This document shows positions 32,944 to 42,456 of a stretch of DNA of 64,000 nucleotides, piece after piece; within the stretch, counting starts at the first letter, position 1, and each line of letters opens with the position of its first letter. The position numbers were made by a program, and so were the translations under genes. The notes below the pieces were generated by a model. It was not told the origin of the DNA. It saw nothing but the letters and a program-made list of their open reading frames with translations, and searched no databases. Origin of the DNA: Saccharothrix espanaensis DSM 44229 (GTDB lineage Bacteria; Actinomycetota; Actinomycetes; Mycobacteriales; Pseudonocardiaceae). The DNA lies in NCBI RefSeq assembly GCF_000328705.1, contig NC_019673.1, positions 1,302,001-1,366,000 of the forward strand, read 5' to 3'.

Positions 32944-34329
32944 TCACGCAGCGAACTTCACCCAGTTCAGGCTCACGTACGCGGCCGGCTGACCGCTGGT
33001 GAACGTGACGTACACGTCGTGCGTGCCGGTGATGCCCGAGATGTTCGCGGGCACCGTGCGCCACGACTGCCAGCCGCCGGTGCCGGCGATGGCGAAGCTG
33101 CCCGCCGGCGGCGCGGTCGGGCTGTTTAGCCGGACCTCGACCAGGCCGCTGACGCCACCGGTCGCACCGGACGCGGCGCGGGCGAGGAACTGGCGGGCGG
33201 TGGCTGAGCCGAAGCGGACGTCGGCGAAGCGCAGCGAGTCGCCGTTCTTGAGCTTGCCGATGGCCTGGCCGCCCTCCGAGGCGTTCTCCAGCACGCCACC
33301 GGAGCGCGCGGTCGCCTGCTCGGCCTGGATCTCGGCGTAGGCGTCCCAGCCCGGGTTGTCGGGCCGGGTTGTCGTCGGCGGGGTGGTGCCGGTGGTCCAC
33401 ACGGCGACGTAGTCGACCACCATCGAGTGGCCGGGAACCGTTGCGGGAGTGGGGGTCTTGCCCGCGAGGGCGTCCGGGAACGCGCCGCCGACCGCGAGGT
33501 TGAGCAGGACGAAGTAGCCGGCGTGCGAGGTCATGTTGTTCCACGTGCCCGCGTCGAACTGGTTCTGGCTGACGCTGTGGAACCGCTGCCCGTCGACGTA
33601 CCAGCGGAACTGCTGGGGGCTGACGCTCTCGTCCCACTCGAAGCGGTAGGTGTGGAACGCCGACTGGCAGGACGCGCCGGGGCACGCGCGGCTGTTGCCG
33701 ATGCCGGAGGTCTCGTCGCACGGCCCGCCGGGGTTCACGCCGCAGTGCAGGACGCCCCAGACGGAGTTGAGGCCGTTGACGTTCTCCATGATGTCGAACT
33801 CGCCGATGCCGGGCCAGTTCCAGTAGTTGCCCCGGTAGGGGGAGCCCAGCGCCCAGAACGCGGGCCAGTAGCCGAGCGCGGCCTGCCCGGTGACGTCGGG
33901 CAGCCGGATCCGGCTCTCGATGGCGACCTTGCCGCCGGCGGGCGGGCGGAAGTCGGCGCGGCGGGTCTCGATCCGGGAGGACGTCCAGGTGCCCGCGCCG
34001 TCGCGCAGCGCGGTGATGCGGAGGTTGCCGGCGCCGTCGAGCGCGATGTTGCGGGTGGAGTCGGTGTAGTTCTGAACCTCGCCGGTGCCCCAGTTCGCGG
34101 GGCCGCCGGGGTAGCCGTGACCGAGGTCGAAGATCCAGTTCGCGGCGGAGGGCTGGGTGCCGGCCGGGCCGGTGAAGTCGTCGCTCCAGCGCAACGACCA
34201 GCCCGGCGGGGTCGGCGGGACCGCGGCCTGGGCCGGATCGGTCGGGGTGGTGGCGAAGACCGCTGCGGGAACGGCGGCGAGCAGGGCGGCGGCGGTGACG
34301 AGCACGCGCCGCGTTCGGCTGGGCTCCAT
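32944..34329 (-). CDS. secreted GH16 beta-glucanase with C-terminal CBM6-type domain
   Basis: A 461-aa exported enzyme. The signal peptide is residues 1-36 (RRVLVTAAALLAAVPAAVFA). The GH16 catalytic domain spans about 45-310, with the nucleophile/acid-base motif GEFDIMEN near 173-180 (ExDxxE). A Thr/Pro linker (TTGTTPPTTTRPDNPG) joins a carbohydrate-binding module of the CBM6/35 type at about 335-461 (AEIQAEQATARSGG, LKNGDSLRFADV). This is the architecture of extracellular laminarinases and related beta-1,3-glucanases of soil actinomycetes. A perfect AAGGAGGT ribosome site precedes the ATG. A CebR-like palindrome lies 57 bases upstream, so induction by an oligosaccharide is likely. Confidence 0.92.
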   Translation of the reverse strand: MEPSRTRRVLVTAAALLAAVPAAVFATTPTDPAQAAVPPTPPGWSLRWSDDFTGPAGTQPSAANWIFDLGHGYPGGPANWGTGEVQNYTDSTRNIALDGAGNLRITALRDGAGTWTSSRIETRRADFRPPAGGKVAIESRIRLPDVTGQAALGYWPAFWALGSPYRGNYWNWPGIGEFDIMENVNGLNSVWGVLHCGVNPGGPCDETSGIGNSRACPGASCQSAFHTYRFEWDESVSPQQFRWYVDGQRFHSVSQNQFDAGTWNNMTSHAGYFVLLNLAVGGAFPDALAGKTPTPATVPGHSMVVDYVAVWTTGTTPPTTTRPDNPGWDAYAEIQAEQATARSGGVLENASEGGQAIGKLKNGDSLRFADVRFGSATARQFLARAASGATGGVSGLVEVRLNSPTAPPAGSFAIAGTGGWQSWRTVPANISGITGTHDVYVTFTSGQPAAYVSLNWVKFAA

Positions 34330-34386
34330 GCGCGGGTGACCTCCTTGTCAGTGGTCCTGCGCGGCGGCACGGGGTGCACAGGTCTA

Positions 34387-34400
34387 TGAGAGCGCTCTCA
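34387..34400. promoter_or_regulatory. LacI/CebR-type operator palindrome
   Basis: TGAGAGCGCTCTCA is a perfect 14-base palindrome. It matches the CebR box TGGGAGCGCTCCCA of Streptomyces at 12 of 14 positions. It lies 57-71 bases upstream of the GH16 glucanase start, the expected place for a sugar-responsive LacI-family repressor. Confidence 0.8.
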
Positions 34401-34629
34401 CCGCTGGTGCTCAATAGGCCGAAGGAACGAACGCGCGTCTCGCGCACCGGATTCGGCCTCTCACACCACTCCCACGCCTCCTTCCGCCCCGGCTGCCGGC
34501 GCGCAGGGCCATGACCGCTCGCGCACCAAGGTTCCTCGCGCCCGGGGTTCCCGCGCGCGGGGCCGGTTCGGCTGGAGACAGGCTTGCCGTTGGCTACTCT
34601 CGGATCGAGGCGATCAACAGGGGGCGAGC
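34401..34629. other. rest of the glucanase/methyltransferase intergenic region
   Basis: Divergent intergenic sequence of about 230 bases. No small gene or RNA is evident. It must hold the methyltransferase promoter; AGGGGGCGAGC just before 34630 is that gene's ribosome site. Confidence 0.4.
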
Positions 34630-35376
34630 GTGGCCGGAACCGAGCTGTACGACGACATCGGCACGGGGTACTCGCTGGGACGACGCACCGACCCGAGGTG
34701 GATGGCGGCGATCGTCACGGCGCTCGGTGACGCGCGTTCGATCGTCGACGTGGGCGCGGGCACGGGCTCCTACGAGCCGGGCGACCGGGCGGTGCTCGCC
34801 GTCGAACCCTCCGGCGAGATGATCCGCCAACGACCACCGGACGCCTGCCCCGCCGTCCGCGCGATCGCCGAAGCCCTGCCGGTCCGTGACAACGCGGTCG
34901 ACGCCGCGCTGGCGGTGCTCACCGTCCACCACTGGACCGACTGGCGGCGCGGGCTCGCCGAGCTGCGACGGGTTGCGCCGCGCCAGGTCGTGCTCGCCTA
35001 CGACACCCGCCTGCACACCGAGTTCTGGTTCGTCCGCGAGTACGTGCCCGAGATCGCCGACCTGGAACTGGGCCGACCCTCCGCACCCGACATCGCGCAC
35101 GAGCTGGGTGCCGAGAGCGTCACGCCGCTGCCGCTGCCCTGGGACTTCACCGACGGGGTCTTCCCCGCCTACTGGCGACGCCCGACCGCCTACCTCGACC
35201 CCCGCGTCCGCCGCGCCTGCTCGGCACTCGCGCAGACCGACCCCGGCGCGGTCGAACGGGGCGTGCGACGGCTGCGCGAGGACCTCGACACCGGCCGCTG
35301 GCACGACCGCCACCGGGACCTCCTCGACCGCGACCACTGGGACGCCGGCTTCCGCCTCATCGTGGCGGGCACCTGA
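34630..35376 (+). CDS. class I SAM-dependent methyltransferase
   Basis: A 248-aa protein with a Rossmann-like SAM-binding domain. Motif I is SIVDVGAGTGSYE near residues 37-49, motif II AVEPSGEMIRQRP near 57-69, and motif III-like VRDNAVDAALAVLTVHHW near 84-101. The C-terminal half is helical and probably covers the substrate site. This looks like the Methyltransf_11 (UbiE/SmtA-like) branch; the acceptor is unknown. The start is GTG at 34630 behind a GGGGG site. It stands alone between the glucanase and the polymerase. Confidence 0.85.
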   Translation: MAGTELYDDIGTGYSLGRRTDPRWMAAIVTALGDARSIVDVGAGTGSYEPGDRAVLAVEPSGEMIRQRPPDACPAVRAIAEALPVRDNAVDAALAVLTVHHWTDWRRGLAELRRVAPRQVVLAYDTRLHTEFWFVREYVPEIADLELGRPSAPDIAHELGAESVTPLPLPWDFTDGVFPAYWRRPTAYLDPRVRRACSALAQTDPGAVERGVRRLREDLDTGRWHDRHRDLLDRDHWDAGFRLIVAGT

Positions 35377-35484
35377 GAAAGCGGTCCACCACACGTCCCG
35401 CGCTCCGCTCGACCCGGTCGGCGCAAGCGCAACCGCGCGGAACCCTGGACAAGGCTTCGGCGCGTGCCAGGCGCGACGGGTGGG

Positions 35485-37155
35485 TCATTTGGCGTCGGCG
35501 TAGCTGTTGACGGGGGTGGCGTTGATCGGGAAGTGCACCGGGGTGTCGCCGAAGACCAGCCGGGAGGCTTCGACGCCGGCGGCGGTGATCTCCGCGCACA
35601 CCACGTCGGCCATCTCGACCGGGCTGTGCACCAGGACCTCGTCGTGCTGGAAGAACACCAGGTGGGCCTCCGGCGCGGACTGCTGCAACCGCCGCCGCAG
35701 GGCGCCCAGCAACGCCGCCGTCCAGTCGGCCGCGCTGGCCTGCACCACGAAGTTGCGGGTGAAGCGGCCCCACTCGCGGGCGGCCCGGCGGCCCTGGCGG
35801 GCGGCGTCCTCGCCCTCGTCGGCGTTGCCGGTCGTCTCGTGCCACGCCTCGGACGGCGGCGGGCTGGTGCGGCCCAGCCTGGACCGGACCAGCCGACCCT
35901 GCTCGCCGGCCGTCGCGGCGGCTTCGACGTAGCCGACGGCGTCCGGGAAGCGGCGGCGCAGGACGGCCAGCAGGGGGCCCGCCTCGCCGCTGGTGCCGCC
36001 GTACATCGCGGACAGCATGGCGATCTTGGCCCGGCCCCGGTCGCCGTCGAACGCGTCCGCCGCCAGGTTCGTGTACAGGTCGTCGTCGCCGGAGACCTCG
36101 GTCAGCCGGCGGTCGCCGGACAGCGCCGCCAGCACGCGCGGTTCGAGCTGGGACGCGTCGGCGGCCACCAGCTGCCAGCCCGGGTCGGCCAGCACGGCGC
36201 GCCGCAGCGTGCGCGGGATCTGCAACGCGGCACCGCCCCGGGTCGCCCACCGGCCCGACACGACACCGCCGACCACGTAATCGGCCCGGAACCGGCCATC
36301 GGACACCCACTGGTCCAGCCACGACCAACCGTGCGCGACCCACAGCCGGGCCAGTTCCTTGTACTCCAGCAGCGGTGCCACGGCCGGGTGGTCCACGTCC
36401 TTGAGCACCCACGCCCGCGCGGACGGGATCTCGATGCCCTCGCGGCCGAACGCGCGCACGATGCCCGGCGGGTGGTCCGGGTTGACCGCCCGGCCGCCGA
36501 ACGCCGCGGTGATCCGGTCGGCCAGCTCGGCCAGCCGGCTCGGCCGGGCACCGGCGGCCGGCCGCGGCCCGAGCAGCTCGACCAGCAGGTCCTCGTGCAC
36601 GTCCGCCCGCCACGGCAGCCCGGCGTGGGTCATCTCGGCGGCGGCCAGGGCACTGGCCGACTCGGCGGCGAACAGCAGGCGCAACCGGTCGGCGTGCGGC
36701 AGGTCGGCCACCACGCGCTGCTGCTCGGCGTGCACGGCCAGCACCGCCGCCAACGGGTCCTCCGCGCCGGGCAGCGGCTCGCGCTCCGGCTCGAACAGGG
36801 TCGGCTGGGTGTCGCGCTTGCGCGGGCCGTGGTCCGGTGGCACGGGCAGGCCGCGCAGCCGCGCCAGCGCCGCGCCCAGCTCCCGGGGCTCGCGGTGCCG
36901 GCCCTGGTGGGCGAGCAGCAGCGACTCCACGTGGTGCAGGTCGAGGCAGCGCTCCACCCGCACGCCGCGGGCCAGCAGGTCGGGGTAGACCTCGGCGGTG
37001 GCGGGCCACAGCCAGCGCGGGCGGGTGCGCTCCAACCCGGCCACGGTCGCGGCCAGGTCGGTCGTCTCGACCACCGGCCCCTCGGGCACGCCGGTGTCGG
37101 AGAGCAGCCGGACCCGTCCGGCGTTCTCCGCGTGCGACACCAGGGCGGCGAGCAT
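35485..37155 (-). CDS. PolA-like family A DNA polymerase (degenerate exonuclease domain)
   Basis: A 556-aa polymerase, smaller than Pol I because the 5'-3' exonuclease is absent. The palm and fingers motifs are intact: motif A DASQLEPRVLAALSGD near residues 333-348, O-helix region RAKIAMLSAMYGG near 377-389, and motif C FFQHDEVLVHS near 500-510. The N-terminal 170 residues have the shape of a 3'-5' exonuclease but lack the DxE and later metal-binding acids, so proofreading is unlikely. Such proteins are common in actinobacteria as a second PolA-like enzyme, perhaps in repair or bypass. ATG at 37155 is used; an in-frame GTG lies five codons upstream. Confidence 0.88.
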   Translation of the reverse strand: MLAALVSHAENAGRVRLLSDTGVPEGPVVETTDLAATVAGLERTRPRWLWPATAEVYPDLLARGVRVERCLDLHHVESLLLAHQGRHREPRELGAALARLRGLPVPPDHGPRKRDTQPTLFEPEREPLPGAEDPLAAVLAVHAEQQRVVADLPHADRLRLLFAAESASALAAAEMTHAGLPWRADVHEDLLVELLGPRPAAGARPSRLAELADRITAAFGGRAVNPDHPPGIVRAFGREGIEIPSARAWVLKDVDHPAVAPLLEYKELARLWVAHGWSWLDQWVSDGRFRADYVVGGVVSGRWATRGGAALQIPRTLRRAVLADPGWQLVAADASQLEPRVLAALSGDRRLTEVSGDDDLYTNLAADAFDGDRGRAKIAMLSAMYGGTSGEAGPLLAVLRRRFPDAVGYVEAAATAGEQGRLVRSRLGRTSPPPSEAWHETTGNADEGEDAARQGRRAAREWGRFTRNFVVQASAADWTAALLGALRRRLQQSAPEAHLVFFQHDEVLVHSPVEMADVVCAEITAAGVEASRLVFGDTPVHFPINATPVNSYADAK

Positions 37156-37260
37156 GTCCTGATTGTGCACGGGGGGTACGACAGCCCCGGTCGACCGACG
37201 CCGCCGGTCGGGCGCACCCCGGACGGGGACACCCGTTCGTGGCGGGAGGTGGCGGGCAGT

Positions 37261-39738
37261 ATGTGCGCCGTGGAACGGATCCTGTCCCCCGGCGAGCTGC
37301 TCGACGCCCGGCACGAGGTGGTGCCCTTCCACGGCCGGGTCCGGGAGTCGGCGGCGGTGGCGCGGTGGCGGGACGGGGCCGCGCCGGCGGCGCTCCTGCT
37401 GCTGCACGGGCCGTCCGGGGTGGGCAAGACGCGGCTGGCCGACCGGTTCGCCGACGACGTGGTGCGGGTGGTGGACGACGCCGACCTGGTGCCGTGGCGG
37501 GAGCTGGTCCGGCTGCTCGGCGAGCCGGTCGGGCGGGCCCGGGTGCTGCTGGTGGCGCGCCGCGCCGGCTGGTGGTGGTCGGCGTTGCGCCAACGCGCGG
37601 GCGATCTCGACTACGCGGCAACGGAGTTGGCGCTCACGCCGTGCCCTGAGGAGCACGCCGCGTCGTTCGCGTCGGCGTGCGCGCACTTCGCGGACTTCCT
37701 GGGCCGCCCGCGCCCCGAGGTGCCGACGCCGGCCGCCGGGACCTTCCACGACCTGCACCTGGCCGCGCTCGCCGCGGTGCACGGCTCGTCCGCCGACGAC
37801 CCGGTCGAGCTGGTCCGCTGGCTGTCCGACACCGACCCGGCCGCGCCCGCGACCCGCCGGCTCGCGGAGGACGTGCTGGCGGTGACCCTGCTGGACGACC
37901 GGATCGAGCCCGAGCGCACCCCGGACGCGCTGGAGACCCTGCTGCGCGCCGCCGAGCGCTGGCCGCACGCCCTGCGCCGCGCCGAACGGCTGTTCGCCGC
38001 CGACCCGGGTCTGGTCGCGCTGGTCGGCGCGGCACCGCTGACCGTGCTGGCCGAACGCCCCGAGCCGGCGAGAGCCGTCGCGCGCCAGGTGTTCGACGAC
38101 CCGAGGTTCCACGGCGACGCGCTGCCCGCCGTGCTCACCCGGACCCTGCTGCACGACCACGCGCGCAGCGCGCGGAAGCCGGAACTGGCCGAGCTGCACG
38201 GGACGCTGGGCGCGCGGGCCGCGCTCGCCGCGCTGCGCGAGGAGGCGCTGGAGGCCGCCCGCACCGAGGTCGCGCTGTACCGGGAACTGGTCCAGGACGA
38301 CCCGGGGGAGTACCGCTCGGCGCTCGCGGACGCGGTGGGGGACCTGGGTTTGCGGCTGATCGCGGTGGGCCGGGACGGCGCGGCGCTGGCCGCGTCGGAG
38401 GAGGCCGTGGCGCTGTGCCGGGAGGTCGCCGCCGACGATCAGGAGTGCACGCCGCAGCTCGCCGCCGCGCTGGACCGGCTCGCCCTGGGGCGGGCGGCGC
38501 TGTGCCGCCGGGACGCGGCGCTGGCGGCGGTGAGCAGGGCCGCCCTGCTCTACCAGGAGCTGCACCGGCGCAACCCGGCGCTGTTCCGGTTGGACTTCGC
38601 GAAGGTCACCCACCACCTCGCGGTGCGGCTGTTCGAGGTGGACCGGCAGGTCGAGGCCGGTGACGCGGCGCGGTGGGCGGTGCTGCGGTGGCGGCAGGTC
38701 GCGGACGCCGATCCGCGCTACGAAGCCGAGTTCGCCCGCACGCTGACCTCCGTCGCGGCGCTGCTGTCGGCGTTCGGGCTGCCCGACGACGCGGCGTCGG
38801 CGGCCCGTGAGTCGATCACCGTGCTGCGCCGGCTGGCGTCGGCGAACCCGCGCGACTTCGAACCGGAGCTGGCCGCCGCGCTGGCGCACCTGGGCGCGGT
38901 GCTGCACCGGTCGGGCCGCCGGGTCGACGCGCTGGCCGCGTCCCGCGAGGCGGTCGGGCTGTGGCGGGCGGTGGGCGGCGCGGGGCTGGCGGCGGCGCTG
39001 GGTGAGCAGGTCGACCTGCTGGCCGGCCCGGAGCGGGTCGCGGCCGCGGCGGAGGCGGTGGAGCTGTTGCGCCCCTTGGCGATCCGGTCCCCGCTGGAGC
39101 ACCAGGTGGACTTCGCGGTCGCCCGCTCCCGGCTGGCGCGGCTGCTGTTCGACGTCGACCCGGTCGGCGCGCTGCGGATCGCGCGGGAGGAGCTGGCCGA
39201 GCGGCGGCGGGTGCCGCGACAGGTCCTGGTGTCCGGCGGCGGGAAGCTCGCGGTGGCGTGGCGCGGCCTGTCCGACGCGCTCGCGCGGGCCCGGCACGGC
39301 GAGCCGGCGCTGGCGTTCGCCGAGCGGGTCGCCGACCTGTGGCGGGACCTGGTCGGCCGGCACCGGGGCGCGTCGGTCGGCTACCCGGTGGCGGTGCACC
39401 GCACGGCGGAACTGTTGCGGGCGAACGGGAACCCGGAGGCGTTGTCGAGGGCTCGGCGGGCCGTGCTGGCGTGGCGGCTGACCCGGACGCCGGACGAGCT
39501 GGCGGCCGAGTTCCGCTACGCCGACGCGCTGTCCCTCTACGCCCGGCTGTGCGCGCAGGCGGGGGAGGAGCTGGACCGCGCGCTGCCGGCGGCGCACCGC
39601 GCGGTGCTGGTGCTGCGGGACGGGCGGGCCGCGCCGGACCGGCTCGCGCGCGCCGTCGAGGTGGTGGACGCGGTGGTCCGGGCGCACGACGACCCGCAGG
39701 CCGCGCGCGCCCGGACCCGGGCGGCGCCGCGCCCGTGA
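37261..39738 (+). CDS. P-loop NTPase/TPR protein (STAND-like, 825 aa)
   Basis: An 825-aa protein. A P-loop LLLLHGPSGVGKTRL lies near residues 45-59 and a Walker B-like strand RVLLVARR near 93-100. The usual STAND sensor sequences beyond this are weak. From about residue 330 to 800 it consists of TPR-like helical pairs (LAALREEALEAARTEVALYREL, DGAALAASEEAVALCREV, DAALAAVSRAALLYQELHRR). Proteins like this serve as signal-sensing scaffolds, and some STAND proteins act in phage defence or regulation; no effector domain is visible here. It is divergent from the polymerase by 105 bases and convergent with the proline genes. Confidence 0.8.
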   Translation: MCAVERILSPGELLDARHEVVPFHGRVRESAAVARWRDGAAPAALLLLHGPSGVGKTRLADRFADDVVRVVDDADLVPWRELVRLLGEPVGRARVLLVARRAGWWWSALRQRAGDLDYAATELALTPCPEEHAASFASACAHFADFLGRPRPEVPTPAAGTFHDLHLAALAAVHGSSADDPVELVRWLSDTDPAAPATRRLAEDVLAVTLLDDRIEPERTPDALETLLRAAERWPHALRRAERLFAADPGLVALVGAAPLTVLAERPEPARAVARQVFDDPRFHGDALPAVLTRTLLHDHARSARKPELAELHGTLGARAALAALREEALEAARTEVALYRELVQDDPGEYRSALADAVGDLGLRLIAVGRDGAALAASEEAVALCREVAADDQECTPQLAAALDRLALGRAALCRRDAALAAVSRAALLYQELHRRNPALFRLDFAKVTHHLAVRLFEVDRQVEAGDAARWAVLRWRQVADADPRYEAEFARTLTSVAALLSAFGLPDDAASAARESITVLRRLASANPRDFEPELAAALAHLGAVLHRSGRRVDALAASREAVGLWRAVGGAGLAAALGEQVDLLAGPERVAAAAEAVELLRPLAIRSPLEHQVDFAVARSRLARLLFDVDPVGALRIAREELAERRRVPRQVLVSGGGKLAVAWRGLSDALARARHGEPALAFAERVADLWRDLVGRHRGASVGYPVAVHRTAELLRANGNPEALSRARRAVLAWRLTRTPDELAAEFRYADALSLYARLCAQAGEELDRALPAAHRAVLVLRDGRAAPDRLARAVEVVDAVVRAHDDPQAARARTRAAPRP

Positions 39739-39750
39739 CCGTCCTGGTGG

Positions 39751-40674
39751 CTAGCTCTTGGTGAGCATGGCGCGCAGGAAGAACGCCACGTTCGCCGGGC
39801 GCTCGGCGAGCCGCCGCATGAAGTAGCCGTACCACTCGTCGCCGTAGGGCAGGTAGACCCGCATCCGGTTGCCGTCGGCGGCGAGCCGGCGCTGCTCCTC
39901 GGGCCGGATGCCGTAGAGCATCTGGAACTCGTAGCTGTCCTTCGACCGCTCCGACGCCAGGTCGGCGGCGATCGCGATCAGCCTCGGGTCGTGCGAGGCG
40001 ACCATCGGGTAGCCCTTGCCGGCCATCAGCACCTTCAGGCAGCGCACGTAGGACAGGTCGACCTCGGCCTTGTCCTGGAACGCGACCGAGGCCGGCTCCT
40101 GGTACGCGCCCTTGCACAGCCGGACCCGCGACCCGGCGTGCGCCAGGTCCCGGCAGTCCTGCTCGGTGCGCTTGAGGTAGGCCTGGAGCACCGCGCCGAC
40201 CCACGGGAAGTCCACCCGCAGCTCGCGCAGGATGCCCAGCGTCGAGTCGGTGGTGGTGTGGTCCTCCATGTCGAGGGTGACCGTGGTGCCCACGACCCCG
40301 GCGGCGGAGCAGATCCTGCGCGCGTTCTCCAGCGCGATCTTCTCGCCGTCCACGGGCAGGAACTGGCCCACCGCGGACAGCTTGACCGACACCTCGGCCC
40401 GGTCGGCGTAGCCCGCCTTCTGCAAGCGGCCCAGCAGCTCCAGGTAGGCCTCGACGGTGCCGGTGGCCTGCGCCGCGTCGCGGGTGTCCTCGCCGAGGTG
40501 GTCGAGGGTGACCAGCCGGCCGTCGGCCAGCACCTCGCCGGTGGTGGCGATCGCGGCGTCCACGTCGTCACCGGAGATGAAGCGCTTGACGACCGGCCGG
40601 GTCAGCGGCGTGCGTTCGACGAGCCCGCGGATGGCCCCGGATCGCGAGGCGGCGAGCAGTGTGGAGCGGAGCAT
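39751..40674 (-). CDS. proline dehydrogenase
   Basis: A 307-aa flavoenzyme of the monofunctional PutA/PRODH type, which oxidises L-proline to pyrroline-5-carboxylate. The barrel motifs are present: RAEVSVKLSAVGQFLPVDGE near residues 93-112, VTLDMEDHTTTDSTLGIL near 130-147, RVRLCKGAYQEPA near 183-195, and YEFQMLYGIRPEEQRRL near 247-263. It starts with ATG at 40674, two bases after the stop of the P5C dehydrogenase gene, so both are one operon controlled with the divergent PucR-type regulator. Confidence 0.93.
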   Translation of the reverse strand: MLRSTLLAASRSGAIRGLVERTPLTRPVVKRFISGDDVDAAIATTGEVLADGRLVTLDHLGEDTRDAAQATGTVEAYLELLGRLQKAGYADRAEVSVKLSAVGQFLPVDGEKIALENARRICSAAGVVGTTVTLDMEDHTTTDSTLGILRELRVDFPWVGAVLQAYLKRTEQDCRDLAHAGSRVRLCKGAYQEPASVAFQDKAEVDLSYVRCLKVLMAGKGYPMVASHDPRLIAIAADLASERSKDSYEFQMLYGIRPEEQRRLAADGNRMRVYLPYGDEWYGYFMRRLAERPANVAFFLRAMLTKS

Positions 40675-40676
40675 GG

Positions 40677-42302
<1,626 letters not shown>

Positions 42303-42341
42303 AAAGCAGCTCCTTCGCCACGGAAAGACTGTGTCGTCCCA

Positions 42342-42355
42342 CGGTAGGACTACCG
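42342..42355. promoter_or_regulatory. 14-bp palindrome in the proline operon/PucR region
   Basis: CGGTAG-GA-CTACCG has six perfect pairs around a two-base centre. It lies 40 bases upstream of the P5C dehydrogenase start and about 100 upstream of the PucR-type gene. A second, wider pair of 7-base arms (TTGTCCG at 42369, CGGACAA at 42410) lies nearby. Both are candidate binding sites for the regulator. Confidence 0.5.
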
Positions 42356-42456
42356 AGCGTGCACGCTGTTGTCCGCCCGTCTAGGCTTGCGACCCCGGCG
42401 TTGTTCGCACGGACAAACGTGCGGCCGGTCGGCTGCCGTCCGAAAGGGGGGCACGG

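Noticed and set aside
35464..37260. Upstream extension of the P-loop/TPR frame by 600 codons
   Set aside because: It is antisense to the polymerase gene and of low complexity; the real start is at 37261.
37156..39687. Extension of the polymerase frame by over 800 codons on the minus strand
   Set aside because: Antisense to the TPR gene, rich in Arg/Gln/Pro with no domain.
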